A stretch of DNA of 64,000 bases from CAYVTM01 sp964454645 (GTDB lineage Bacteria; Bacteroidota; Bacteroidia; Sphingobacteriales; Sphingobacteriaceae), in contig CAYVTM010000002.1 in the NCBI GenBank assembly GCA_964454645.1, forward strand, positions 347,958 through 411,957, in the 5' to 3' direction. Numbering within the stretch: position 1 is the first letter of the stretch; each line of letters opens with the position of its first letter. This document shows, one piece after another, positions 46,012-54,437 of the stretch. The notes beneath the pieces are model-generated. The model was not told where the DNA came from. It saw nothing but the letters and a program-made list of their open reading frames with translations, and did no database searches. The position numbers and the translations under genes were made by a program.

Positions 46012-47864
46012 GATTGGCCTTTGTTATGCAAGGGCAAAGATACGATGAATTCAGCCCCCTTACCCAATTCCGATTTGACCCGTATATTTCCTTTAAAAAA
46101 TTGTATCATAGTATATACATAATGCAAACCGAGCCCGAAACCTTTTACATCGTGCAGGTTTCCAGTCGGTATCCGGTAAAAAGCCTTGAATATTTTTTTT
46201 AACTGATCCTTACTCATACCTATACCCTCATCTTTAAAACCTATATATATAGATTTTGCATCATCAGAGGTATATATATGTATAATGGAATCCTCCGGAC
46301 TGTATTTATTTGCATTATCTATTAAATTACTGAACACATTTTTCAAGTGCATTTCATCTGCATATACATTCACATTATTAGCGTTCCTGCTAAGTTCTAA
46401 TTTATTTCTTTTATGTTCCAATTGAAGACGCATCTGACCGGTCACACAGCTTAATACCTCATGCACATTAACAACCGTACAGTTTAATTTTAATTCTCCT
46501 TTTTCTAAACGCGCCATATTAAGCACGCGTTCTACATGTTCACTCATACGTAAATTCTCATCGTAAATGATCGTGGCAAGGCGGTGCATTCGCTCTTCAT
46601 CCTTTCGGATCTGCGGATCTTTTAAAGCTTCGCTTGCCAGGAGTATGGTAGAGGCCGGAGTTTTAAACTCATGTGTCATATTATTTATAAAATCATTTTT
46701 CATTTCGGAAATTCGCTTCTGTTTAAAAATAGCATATAAGGTATAAGCAAAACATCCCAACATGACCAATAACAATAGTCCCGAAGATGCAAATGCAGGG
46801 CTCATTCCCCGCTTCAAAAATATTTCTTTATCCGGAAAATAAACCTGAATGATTGCTTTTTCGGGATTCGGTTTCTCTTCGAACAAAGCAACCTGATATA
46901 GATCTTCCGAATGAAATTCATAACTGGTATTTGTAAAATAAAACGAATCGTTTTGAGCATTCAGCACTTTCAACGCATACGGAATATGAATATTTCTCAG
47001 AGCAAGCTCCAGTTTTATCAGGGAATCTATCAAATCGGGCTTTACCCGTTTACTAAGAGGCAAACGCATAATCTGCATCTCGGTTACGATCTCTTCAAAC
47101 ACTTTTTCTTTATTCTTTGAATCCTCTGTTTCAATCAAAAACTCCTTTAAGAAATCGCCCGGAACCGGTGGAGATGGTGGTACGGGAGGAGCAGCATTGG
47201 GCATAGGGACAACAATTTTATAACGCTTTTGGGGAAGCCCTGTTTGTTGTCCTGGCTTATTGGGCGAAACTGTATGAGTAGAGTACTCCGACTTCATGAT
47301 GATTGTTCTTCCTGATGAGTCTATCCGTATATGTATCGGTTTCGGAGTGGATACAAGTACCCCGTTCATAAAAGAGTCGTATATGGTGCTACTCCGGATT
47401 TCCGAAAATTCATAATCAAAATTCAAATCAGGCAGATTAAAAGGGGGAATCGCTATCGTATCTAAATGGTTAACTCCCGGCGGAATCGGATTCAGCCATA
47501 CATGTGTATTATTATTGACCTTCGGCTTCTGTTGTTTTTTTTGTACTTCCAACAATTGATCCTGCTGCTTCTTCAACATTGTCTTCAATACCTTCTGCTC
47601 ATTTTTCTGATGTTGTATTTTATTTTTACCGGAAGTATCTACATGCTTATTCTTTTTGTCTGAGATTTTTGTACGAACAAAAGATATCACTTCTTCCTTC
47701 TCTGTTTTCTTGACAACTTCTACCAGCGATGCCTGCACCGATTGATCAAATAATTGAGCCTTCAATTGGTACGACTCATTAATATACTTCAGCTGAAGTA
47801 TAATTAAAGCTCCAAATGCCAGGCCCATTAAGGCGATGATTAATATTAATACTTTACGTCTCAT
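46008..47864 (-). CDS. sensor histidine kinase with Pro-rich periplasmic sensor
   Basis: A 618-residue kinase with helices at about 5-24 and 357-380. The long periplasmic sensor contains a Lys/Gln-rich coiled segment (about 75-115) and a proline-rich stretch PPVPPSPPVPG (226-236). Catalytic boxes follow: NNMTHEFKTP with His398, FSNLIDNANKYS, DEGIGMS and GFGLGLHY. The neighbouring divergent surface protein has a similar Pro-Val repeat, a possible sign that the two work together. It is upstream of, and overlaps, its regulator gene. Confidence 0.9.
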   Translation of the reverse strand: MRRKVLILIIALMGLAFGALIILQLKYINESYQLKAQLFDQSVQASLVEVVKKTEKEEVISFVRTKISDKKNKHVDTSGKNKIQHQKNEQKVLKTMLKKQQDQLLEVQKKQQKPKVNNNTHVWLNPIPPGVNHLDTIAIPPFNLPDLNFDYEFSEIRSSTIYDSFMNGVLVSTPKPIHIRIDSSGRTIIMKSEYSTHTVSPNKPGQQTGLPQKRYKIVVPMPNAAPPVPPSPPVPGDFLKEFLIETEDSKNKEKVFEEIVTEMQIMRLPLSKRVKPDLIDSLIKLELALRNIHIPYALKVLNAQNDSFYFTNTSYEFHSEDLYQVALFEEKPNPEKAIIQVYFPDKEIFLKRGMSPAFASSGLLLLVMLGCFAYTLYAIFKQKRISEMKNDFINNMTHEFKTPASTILLASEALKDPQIRKDEERMHRLATIIYDENLRMSEHVERVLNMARLEKGELKLNCTVVNVHEVLSCVTGQMRLQLEHKRNKLELSRNANNVNVYADEMHLKNVFSNLIDNANKYSPEDSIIHIYTSDDAKSIYIGFKDEGIGMSKDQLKKIFKAFYRIPTGNLHDVKGFGLGLHYVYTMIQFFKGNIRVKSELGKGAEFIVSLPLHNKGQS

Positions 47865-47910
47865 GTTAACAGCTTACAAAAATACGTCTCAGGCAATTAT
47901 AAACAGAGTG

Positions 47911-47957
47911 TTTAACATTTTTTAACACCCTTTAACCCCTTATTAACATCTCTGAAC
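47911..47957. promoter_or_regulatory. five direct AAC-core repeats at 10-11 bp spacing: likely response-regulator operator
   Basis: TTTAAC begins at 47911, 47921 and 47931, then ATTAAC at 47942 and CTGAAC at 47952. The shared AAC core recurs every 10, 10, 11 and 10 bp, one helical turn. OmpR/PhoB-family regulators bind direct repeats with this phasing. It lies between the kinase-regulator operon and the divergent surface-protein gene, just upstream of the latter's -7 box. Confidence 0.7.
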
Positions 47958-47969
47958 AAAGATCCGTTC

Positions 47970-47977
47970 TACATTTG
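47970..47977 (+). promoter_or_regulatory. -7 box (TACATTTG) of the surface-protein gene
   Basis: It matches TAnnTTTG, 36 bp before the ATG at 48014. The usual -33 position falls inside the repeat array (no TTTG), as expected for an activator-dependent promoter. Confidence 0.55.
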
Positions 47978-48013
47978 ATCCGGATTTTGAACAAAACATA
48001 AAATAATAAGAAT

Positions 48014-48931
48014 ATGAAAACACTAAAAACAGGTATTCGGCTATGCTCAATGGTTATGGGCATCGTTATCATCATTTCATCGGGGAGCAAGGCTCAGGAT
48101 GATAAAAAGAAAAAGGGGAAAGTGCAGGAGACTAAAACATATACAATAGAAATCGTTGCTGCCGATACAGTACTTAATGGTAAAAAATGGAATGAGCTTA
48201 GTGAAGAAGAGCAGAAAAAATTTCAGGATATACAAAAGGAAATACGTATTCACCACATTGACATTGACCCTTCGAAGAAAGGAGCAAAAGCTAAAATGCA
48301 GATATCACAGAAGAGAAGCCCAAATGCTTCGGGCATCACCCGACAAATTGTAATTGTAGGAGATTCAATATCAAAAAGCGATATAAACTTTTTCGGGGAA
48401 GGTGATACCATTATCGTAAACGGGAAACGCATTGCTGTGCCTATACCCCCGGTTCCTCCCGTACCACCCATTCCCGGATTTTCTCCTCTGCCATTCGAAT
48501 TTGATACTGAAACAAATACGGTAATTGTTCAGCCGGAGGGAGATAAGGATAAATCCCAGGTATTTATCTATTCGTATATTAATGGAGATAAAAAAATGTC
48601 CGTCCGAATATATAAGCTCAAAGAAGATGAACTATCAAAACTTAAGCCCGGAGAAAAAATAAACGAAAACAAATTCTCCGACATCAGGATTTACCCAAAC
48701 CCGAATGACGGTATATTCAAATTATCTTTTTCGTTAAAAGATGAAGGACCCGTAAAAATTACTGTAAGTGATCTGCATGGGAAAGAAATTTTATCCGAAA
48801 CAATTGCTCATACAAATAAAAGCAAATACGAACATAGCTTTAACCTGAAAGATTATGAAAATGGGGTCTATTTCATCACACTTACACAAGGAGAAAATCG
48901 GATTGTGCGAAAAATTATTATCGGCAAATAA
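48014..48931 (+). CDS. secreted protein with T9SS type A sorting domain
   Basis: A 305-residue protein with signal peptide (about 8-27), a Lys-rich segment, a central region with a Pro-Val-Pro repeat (PPVPPVPPIPGF, about 145-160), and a complete C-terminal T9SS sorting domain (RIYPNPNDGIFKLSF at about 226, ending KIIIGK). It is probably displayed on or released from the cell surface. It is divergent from the kinase-regulator pair, which probably controls it. No enzymatic domain is recognised. Confidence 0.75.
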   Translation: MKTLKTGIRLCSMVMGIVIIISSGSKAQDDKKKKGKVQETKTYTIEIVAADTVLNGKKWNELSEEEQKKFQDIQKEIRIHHIDIDPSKKGAKAKMQISQKRSPNASGITRQIVIVGDSISKSDINFFGEGDTIIVNGKRIAVPIPPVPPVPPIPGFSPLPFEFDTETNTVIVQPEGDKDKSQVFIYSYINGDKKMSVRIYKLKEDELSKLKPGEKINENKFSDIRIYPNPNDGIFKLSFSLKDEGPVKITVSDLHGKEILSETIAHTNKSKYEHSFNLKDYENGVYFITLTQGENRIVRKIIIGK

Positions 48932-48956
48932 ATCCTCATCATCCTAAATAAATAAT

Positions 48957-48995
48957 AACAGATAAAGGTTCGAATTAACCGAACCTTTATCTGTT
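48957..48995. terminator. 16-bp perfect stem-loop after the surface-protein gene
   Basis: AACAGATAAAGGTTCG (48957-48972) pairs exactly with 48980-48995 around a 7-nt loop. It has no T-run, so it may need Rho or act in 3'-end protection. Confidence 0.7.
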
Positions 48996-49235
48996 GATGA
49001 AGAATATATCATTATCTGTCCGGCCAAAACAAAATTTGAAAATCGAGTTCTGTTTATCTCCTAAACAGCAAAAATCCGACAGGCCGGATAAGCTAATTTC
49101 GTTCTGGGTTTCAAGAAAGGTTCACGGTTTCCGGTAAATTTTTGTACCCTTTATTACCCTCTATCGGTATTGCTACTATGTTATGTTGTTTCTGTTTTCA
49201 TCACCCTGGTTTTTCCGGGTTATAGATAACAAAAC
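48996..49235. other. non-coding stretch, nothing recognised
   Basis: Between the stem-loop and the DUF2200 gene I see no convincing ORF, promoter or RNA gene. Short inverted fragments around CCGGCC occur but do not make a clean stem. Confidence 0.4.
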
Positions 49236-49604
49236 TTATACACTATCTCGCAAAATCTTTTCCATCTTCCTGCCTTTCGCCAGCTCGTCCACCGATTTGT
49301 CCAAATACCGGGCCTGTCGCGTTAAAGAGTTCTCAATTTCCTCTATACGGTAGCCGCAAATTACTCCGGTGATGAGATTAGCATTCGGATTGAGCTTAGC
49401 TTGTGCGAAGAATGTTTCAAAAGTTACTTTATCGTTTATCAACTGCTGTAGTTTTTTATTATCGAAACTTGTTAACCATTCTATAACCTGATGTAATTCT
49501 TCTTTTATTCTGCCTTTGCTCTCCACTTTTGTCATGTAATGAGGATAAACTGAGGCAAAGATCATTTTTGCGATACGCTCATTGTGTTCTTTGGTTGTTT
49601 TCAT
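49236..49604 (-). CDS. DUF2200 family protein (copy outside the cassette array)
   Basis: A 122-residue protein with the family text SVYPHYMTKVESKGR, ITGVICGYRIEEIE and RYLDKSVDELAKG. It has no signal peptide. The function is unknown. A second family member lies at 60422-60778 inside the integron array and is clearly related along its whole length but not identical. Confidence 0.8.
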   Translation of the reverse strand: MKTTKEHNERIAKMIFASVYPHYMTKVESKGRIKEELHQVIEWLTSFDNKKLQQLINDKVTFETFFAQAKLNPNANLITGVICGYRIEEIENSLTRQARYLDKSVDELAKGRKMEKILRDSV

Positions 49605-49914
49605 ATCTTTTATTCAATATATACAGCCTATATGGTCGATGGACCCTATGTAATAAAATTTAACATTATTACTAAAGTATGAATTATGTAATTCTTACTA
49701 CAAATTATGTAAAGTATCCAAAAATTCAATAAGTACGTTTGCATTGTTACAGAATATTAGTTAACACAAAATAACATCCGGATTCAACAATCTAAAATTA
49801 TAAAAGAATACAATGGGAAATCATATCCTAAAAATAGTATCAACAAACCATGTAACACACGATGTGCCCTGCTACTATCCTGACATATAAATCTGTCAAA
49901 ATGATGAATTTGAA
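49605..49914. other. AT-rich non-coding stretch
   Basis: About 310 bp upstream of the DUF2200 gene and before the MFS promoter. It is very AT-rich with no credible ORF. It may hold the DUF2200 promoter, but I see no clean match. Confidence 0.35.
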
Positions 49915-49946
49915 TTTGTACTGAATACTCATATTATTTATCTTCG
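49915..49946 (+). promoter_or_regulatory. promoter of the leader/MFS transcript
   Basis: TTTG (49915-49918), a 20-bp spacer and TATCTTCG (49939-49946, one mismatch). Transcription would begin near 49951, which is the ATG of the short leader ORF. Confidence 0.55.
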
Positions 49947-49950
49947 CAAG

Positions 49951-50001
49951 ATGAACTTTTCAGGATATACAACAGTGATAGCAAAACCCTGGATTTACTA
50001 A
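49951..50001 (+). CDS. candidate 16-residue leader peptide
   Basis: ATG to TAA encodes MNFSGYTTVIAKPWIY. It starts at the predicted transcription start, so it would be leaderless. It ends 3 nt before a terminator-like hairpin that precedes the DHA3-type MFS gene. Leader peptides of this kind control many antibiotic-efflux genes through ribosome stalling. Translation is inferred from position only. Confidence 0.45.
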   Translation: MNFSGYTTVIAKPWIY

Positions 50002-50004
50002 TTC

Positions 50005-50029
50005 GAGTGACTTTATAGCACTCTTTTTT
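50005..50029 (+). terminator. candidate attenuator hairpin upstream of the MFS gene
   Basis: GAGTG (50005-50009), a 9-nt loop, CACTC (50019-50023) and six T. An alternative helix can form between AATTCGA (50000-50006) and TCGAATT (50042-50048), which would break the terminator. The stem is short, so strength is uncertain. Confidence 0.5.
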
Positions 50030-50306
50030 AGAAAACAAGCTTCGAATTGCTCTTCTTATAGTCTTGTTGTATTACTTTTACTCTAAATCTTATGGAAAAT
50101 AAAAATTGGTTACAGACTTACCTGTTTATATGGTCGGGGCAATTTATATCGATGCTTACCAGCTTTGCGGTAAATTTTGCAGTTATTATTTGGTTAAGCC
50201 TGGAATACCAATCTGCTGAAATTCTGGCTTATGCAGGAATTGCAGGATTGCTTCCACAGGCTATTATCGGACCCTTTGCAGGGGTCTTCATCGATCGCTG
50301 GGATCG

Positions 50307-50314
50307 TAAAAAAG
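50307..50314. repeat. left target-site duplication TAAAAAAG
   Basis: An 8-bp direct repeat identical to 52151-52158 and immediately outside the element ends. Eight bp is the duplication length known for IS1595. Confidence 0.85.
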
Positions 50315-50337
50315 GGTAATGTCCCCGATAGGGGTAG
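50315..50337 (+). repeat. left terminal inverted repeat
   Basis: GGTAATGTC, three variable bases, GATAG, one base, GGTA. It pairs with 52128-52150. Confidence 0.8.
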
Positions 50338-50355
50338 AAACATATACCAAAATTC

Positions 50356-51216
50356 ATGAATATTATTGAGATCACCAAACGATTCCCCGATCATAAAACA
50401 TGTATTAAACATTTAGAATCTATTCGATGGAATGATATTCCGAGATGCCCCTATTGTAATTCTATCAAACAAAGCCCGATGCCTAAAGAGAATAGGTATC
50501 ATTGTAACCAATGCAATAGATCATTTTCAGTAACGGTCGGTACCATTTTTCATAAAACCAAATGCGATCTGCGTAAATGGTTTTTAGCTATTTCTTTAGT
50601 TCTAAATGCAAAAAAGGGAATATCTGCGCGCCAGTTAGCGCGTGATATTGAAGTAACTAAAGATACAGGTTGGTATATGATGATGCGGATACGGAAAGCT
50701 TTCGTTGAATATGGCGAACTATTGGAAGGAATTATAGAAGTTGATGAAACCCATATTGGAGGCAAGAATAAAAATCGCCATCAGGATAAAAAAACAAAAG
50801 GCGGACAGGGGGGGGCGGATAAAATAATTGTTGCCGGGTTATTACAGAGAGGGGGAGAAGTAAGAGCTGAAAAAATCGAAGATAAGTCTTCAAAAACCCT
50901 TCATAAAATCATCGCAGAGAACGTTTCTGTAGGCTCTAAAATTATGTCCGACGAATGGAGGGCGTATAATGGATTATCAGCGATATATGGGCATGAAGTA
51001 GTAAGACATGCTGATGGCGAATATACCAAAGGATCGTGTCATATAAACACTATAGAGGGCTTCTGGTCGCTTTTAAAGCGTGGTATCGTGGGTCAGTTCC
51101 ATTATTTATCTGTGAAATATCTAAATAAGTATATCGATGAATTCTGTTTTCGATATAATCATCGTAACCATTCCAATACTTTTGAATTAACATTAATGAG
51201 GGGTTTAAATTTATAA
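50356..51216 (+). CDS. IS1595-family transposase
   Basis: A 286-residue transposase. The N-terminal zinc ribbon has CPYC (residues 32-35) and CNQC. A helix-turn-helix region (KKGISARQLARDIEV) follows, then the DDE-type core with VDETHIGG, SDEWRAY and HINTIEGFWSLLKRG. The frame is complete, so it may still be active. The ATG is 41 bp inside the left end. Confidence 0.92.
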   Translation: MNIIEITKRFPDHKTCIKHLESIRWNDIPRCPYCNSIKQSPMPKENRYHCNQCNRSFSVTVGTIFHKTKCDLRKWFLAISLVLNAKKGISARQLARDIEVTKDTGWYMMMRIRKAFVEYGELLEGIIEVDETHIGGKNKNRHQDKKTKGGQGGADKIIVAGLLQRGGEVRAEKIEDKSSKTLHKIIAENVSVGSKIMSDEWRAYNGLSAIYGHEVVRHADGEYTKGSCHINTIEGFWSLLKRGIVGQFHYLSVKYLNKYIDEFCFRYNHRNHSNTFELTLMRGLNL

Positions 51217-51460
51217 TGATTAAATCAAATATTTATATCTTTGAGCAAATTATAAGGAATAATTGCGTAAGCTCTGTTGTTGATCTAAAGTACGAAATAG
51301 AACACACGGCACACAGACAAGCATATCGCTTCCCCATAGTGGGCGGTGATCGGTTTGTGTGTTATGGGTTTCGTACCCCAGGATCAACAGCCGGTCTCCC
51401 GACCCACGCAATTTAAACATAAAACGCTATGGGGTAGGATAGCAATAAAAACTTATAAAA

Positions 51461-51796
51461 ATGAAAACAACGTTTATTCTTGTCTTCCTATTATTTGCGT
51501 TTAATGTCAGGGGACAGGAGATAAAAAAAAATCAACATCTTAAAGAGGGAATTACTAATTATTGTATCGGAACAGCCTTTGGCGCCGGAAGCATTGTGTT
51601 GTTAAAAATTCATGACGACCACGGAAGCCGCAAGGGATATGCCGGGGAATATGGCTTCTTTGCCGGAGCATCAGCCGTTGCCACGGTCATATTTTATACG
51701 AATGCCATTTATGATTTTAACAAACATAAGCCCGATATAAGGGGCTTACAAATAAATCCTAATATAACCGGAATGACAATAAGATATAAATTCTAA
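51461..51796 (+). CDS. IS passenger: small exported protein
   Basis: A 111-residue protein with signal peptide (FILVFLLFAFNVRGQ). The mature part has two hydrophobic segments (about 32-48 and 68-90) rich in Gly/Ala. It ends in MTIRYKF, an outer-membrane-like aromatic C-terminus. I do not recognise the family. It lies inside the IS boundaries, is co-directional with the transposase, and is followed after 36 bp by the second passenger. Confidence 0.6.
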   Translation: MKTTFILVFLLFAFNVRGQEIKKNQHLKEGITNYCIGTAFGAGSIVLLKIHDDHGSRKGYAGEYGFFAGASAVATVIFYTNAIYDFNKHKPDIRGLQINPNITGMTIRYKF

Positions 51797-51832
51797 AATT
51801 TTCTTTAAATTAGCATCATTAAAATTAACGAA

Positions 51833-52096
51833 ATGAAAACGACGATCATTGTAATTTTATTAATTATAGGTGGGCTTTCTTTTTCTTCCTGTAAAAAATG
51901 TGAATGGTGTATAACTAACGAAAGCATAACGGTTACTGGCGATAGTACAGCTCCCCTTCGAACTATTAAAACTGAACAAGAATTGTGTGGAGAGGAAAGA
52001 AGGGCGGCAAAGGATGATGTTGTTATCATTACTGTGAAGAGTGGCAACACGATTATACATACAACAAAAACTACAACATGCGCTGCAAAACCGTAA
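51833..52096 (+). CDS. IS passenger: small Cys-rich lipoprotein
   Basis: An 87-residue protein with a lipoprotein signal (lipobox FSSC, Cys20) directly followed by KKCEWC. Further Cys residues occur near 48 and 84. The mature protein is short and polar. The function is unknown; metal or thiol chemistry is only a guess from the Cys cluster. It ends 54 bp before the right end of the element. Confidence 0.6.
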   Translation: MKTTIIVILLIIGGLSFSSCKKCEWCITNESITVTGDSTAPLRTIKTEQELCGEERRAAKDDVVIITVKSGNTIIHTTKTTTCAAKP

Positions 52097-52127
52097 TATT
52101 TTATTTTAATTATATCCCCGATAGCAA

Positions 52128-52150
52128 TTACCGCTATCTATGACATTACC
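52128..52150 (-). repeat. right terminal inverted repeat
   Basis: Read on the minus strand it is GGTAATGTCATAGATAGCGGTAA, matching the left end except at four positions in the first 21. The flanking TAAAAAAG copy is 52151-52158. Confidence 0.8.
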
Positions 52151-53220
52151 TAAAAAAGTAATGATTATTTCAGATATTTTTTTGGCTTCATGTGCCTTAA
52201 TCATGGTCTATTTATTCCGGAATGAAACGATAAATCTCAACTGGATCTATCTGCTGTTGGCTTTTCGGTCGGTTGGAAATGCCTTTCACTCACCGGCCAT
52301 GCAAGCGATAACACCTCTTATTGTTCCTGAAAAAGAATTGTTACGTGTGGCAGGAATTAATCAGATGTTGCAATCGGTGAGCAGTATTGCAGGACCAGCG
52401 GTGGGAGCTCTGGCGATTACTTATCTCTCCATTTCTAACGTGTTGTATCTGGATGTTATTGGAGCCGTGGCAGCAATTACTTCGCTCTTATTTATTGCAA
52501 TTCCACATATCAAAACAGAAACAGAATCATCCATAAAAACAGTTATAACTGAATTAAAAGATGGGTTTAATGCGGTTCTAAAAAATAGTGGACTGAGTTT
52601 TTTGTTTCTTTATGCGATGATGGTAACATTTTTCATTATGCCTGTTGCGATTATGTTCCCCTTACTGACACTGGGACATTATGATGGCGGGAAATGGGAA
52701 ATGAGTATTATCGAAATTGTTTGGGGAGTCGGGATGCTTATTGGTGGAGTGGCTTTGGGAGTTTTCAAAGTCAAAATATCAAAAGTTATTTTAGTAAACA
52801 CGATGCACCTGATTCTGGGGATATCCTTTATTCTATGTGGTTGGTTTCCTTCCGCGTGGTTTATAGGGTTTTGTATTGCAACTACTTTAGGAGGAATCGC
52901 CTTATCCATATTTTCAGCGTCTTTCACAACAATTTTGCAAGTAGAAGTTATGCCGAATATGCTGGGAAGAGTCTTCTCGCTGTACTTCAGTATGGCCGTC
53001 TTACCAAGCATAATCGGGTTATTATTTGCGGGATTAATTGCCGAAAGAATTGGTGTTACCAATACCTTTTTGATTTGCGGAGCTTTGGTAGTTCTCATTG
53101 GAATTCTTTCCTTCTTGACACCTTCCCTGAAAGGGTTAGGGAAAGAAAAAATTGTCGAATCTGTAAACAATTAAAATGATCATCAAGACTGTAAAATATA
53201 TCGCTTATTTACTACCAGGC

Positions 53221-53284
53221 TCAAATTCACAAAAAACTGTTAAATGAAACACTTCACCCCGCTTGTACCAAACCGCTGTTAGCT
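53221..53284 (-). other. truncated terminal attC site
   Basis: It retains the centre (AAAAACTGT near 53231), L' (CGCTTGTACCAAAC) and R' (GTTAGC at 53278), but the R''/L'' arm is missing. It closely resembles the right part of the site at 56464-56600. The last codons of ada lie in it. Confidence 0.75.
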
Positions 53285-54375
53285 GCCGTTTTTTCTTCAA
53301 GTTCTAATAAATATTTCTTTCTCCAAAGCCCGCCACCATAACCTGTCAGTTGTCCGTCAGAGCCGATAACTCTGTGACAAGGAATTAAAATAGATATTCT
53401 ATTCATTCCATTGGCGTTGGCAACCGCCCTAACACTTTCGGGACTTCCAATCATGATTGCCTGTGCCTTGTAAGATTTTGTCTGTCCATAAGGAATTTGT
53501 TGTAATGCCATCCAAACTTTATTTTGAAAATCCGTACCTGGTGTATGCAATGGTACTGAAAATAGTTTTCTCTGTCCATTAAAATACTCTTTCATTTGCG
53601 TTTCTAATAAGTCAAAATGCTTATTGTGCCCTTGAACTATAGTAGCATTTAAAAGTTTAGCAATTGATTTTAATTCTGTTTCCAACATTTTTCTGTCTGT
53701 AAATTCCAATAAGCAAATACCTTGACTTGTGGCACAAGCAAGCATAGTTCCTAAAGGCGTCTCAACTCGTTTTAAGTCAATTATATTTTGTTGCTTACCT
53801 TGTTTTGGCGAAATGCCAAAAATATTTTTGAACGAGGTACCAAAACCACTTAATGATTCAAAACCTGTATCAAATGCAGTATGAGTTACACTTTCACCAT
53901 TTTGCATTTTTTTAAATGCAGAATTTATTCTAAACATTCTTTGGTACGCTTGAAAAGTAATTCCATGATTTTTTAAAAACCATCTTCTTATTTGATTAGG
54001 TTCAATTCCTTTTTGTTTGAGATCATAATCTTTAAATTTTAATGATGGATTTTGTGAAAGTTCATTAATTATTTGTTGATATTCTTTGGGTGTTTGATTT
54101 AAAGTTTCTAATGGGTTACAAACTTTACAAGCTCTATAACCCTTAAGAATGCACTCTTTTGAAGTTCTGAAAAATTCTACATTTTCTAATTTTGGTTTTC
54201 GTGCCGTGCAAGAAGGCCTGCAAAAAACCCCTGTGGTTTTAACTGCTGTAAAAAATACGCCTTCAAATGAAGTGTCTTTTTCTACAATAGCTTTGTACAT
54301 TATTTCTGTTGTCAATTCCATTGTTAAAATATTGTCGTCTGCCATATTGATATTTTTCACAAAATTACTTTTCAA
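53254..54375 (-). CDS. ada: Ada: methylphosphotriester/O6-methylguanine methyltransferase and regulator
   Basis: A 373-residue three-part protein. The N-terminal zinc/phosphotriester domain has Cys52, Cys56 (FCRPSC), Cys83 and Cys86 (CKVC). An AraC-type HTH (about 95-195) follows, then the methyltransferase domain with acceptor Cys333 (IPCHRVIG). It repairs alkylated DNA and activates repair genes. ATG 54345 is an alternative start. The final residues (about ANSGLVQAG) are encoded by the attC remnant, so the natural end was probably altered. It is the outermost cassette gene. Confidence 0.92.
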   Translation of the reverse strand: MKSNFVKNINMADDNILTMELTTEIMYKAIVEKDTSFEGVFFTAVKTTGVFCRPSCTARKPKLENVEFFRTSKECILKGYRACKVCNPLETLNQTPKEYQQIINELSQNPSLKFKDYDLKQKGIEPNQIRRWFLKNHGITFQAYQRMFRINSAFKKMQNGESVTHTAFDTGFESLSGFGTSFKNIFGISPKQGKQQNIIDLKRVETPLGTMLACATSQGICLLEFTDRKMLETELKSIAKLLNATIVQGHNKHFDLLETQMKEYFNGQRKLFSVPLHTPGTDFQNKVWMALQQIPYGQTKSYKAQAIMIGSPESVRAVANANGMNRISILIPCHRVIGSDGQLTGYGGGLWRKKYLLELEEKTAANSGLVQAG

Positions 54376-54437
54376 TTACACTGTCATACAACCGAAAAAT
54401 TAACAAGTATTTTTTTAGGATGTCCCTCAAAAATGAC

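Larger units (their letters stand above)
50315..52150 (+). mobile_element. IS1595-family element carrying two passenger genes (1,836 bp)
   Basis: The ends are imperfect inverted repeats: the left end reads GGTAATGTCCCCGATAG and the right end on the minus strand reads GGTAATGTCATAGATAG. The element is flanked by TAAAAAAG copies. It contains the transposase (50356-51216), a 244-bp stretch of unclear content (a 66-codon ORF at 51216 is possible but unconvincing), then two small secreted-protein genes. Passenger genes are known in some IS1595 members. It interrupts the MFS gene. The clean ends and identical duplications suggest a recent insertion. Confidence 0.88.
50092..53174 (+). pseudogene. 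DHA3-family MFS efflux transporter, split by an IS1595-type element
   Basis: The 5' part (50092-50314) encodes the first two helices and the loop GPFAGVFIDRWDRKK. The 3' part (from 52159) continues VMIISDIFLASC through the remaining helices. Deleting 50315-52158 joins them in frame to exactly 413 codons including the stop, the normal size for DHA3 macrolide-efflux-type transporters (MefA-like). As it stands the 5' frame ends at a TAA just inside the element. The C-terminal part could be expressed from 52140 but would lack two helices. The substrate is unproven. Confidence 0.88.

Noticed and set aside
51216..51416. 66-codon frame overlapping the transposase stop
   Set aside because: No recognisable features, unusual composition at its end, and no ribosome site. 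It was left as unexplained sequence in the IS.
52679..53170. Long open frame on the minus strand across the MFS gene
   Set aside because: It overlaps the well-supported transporter completely and shows no family features.
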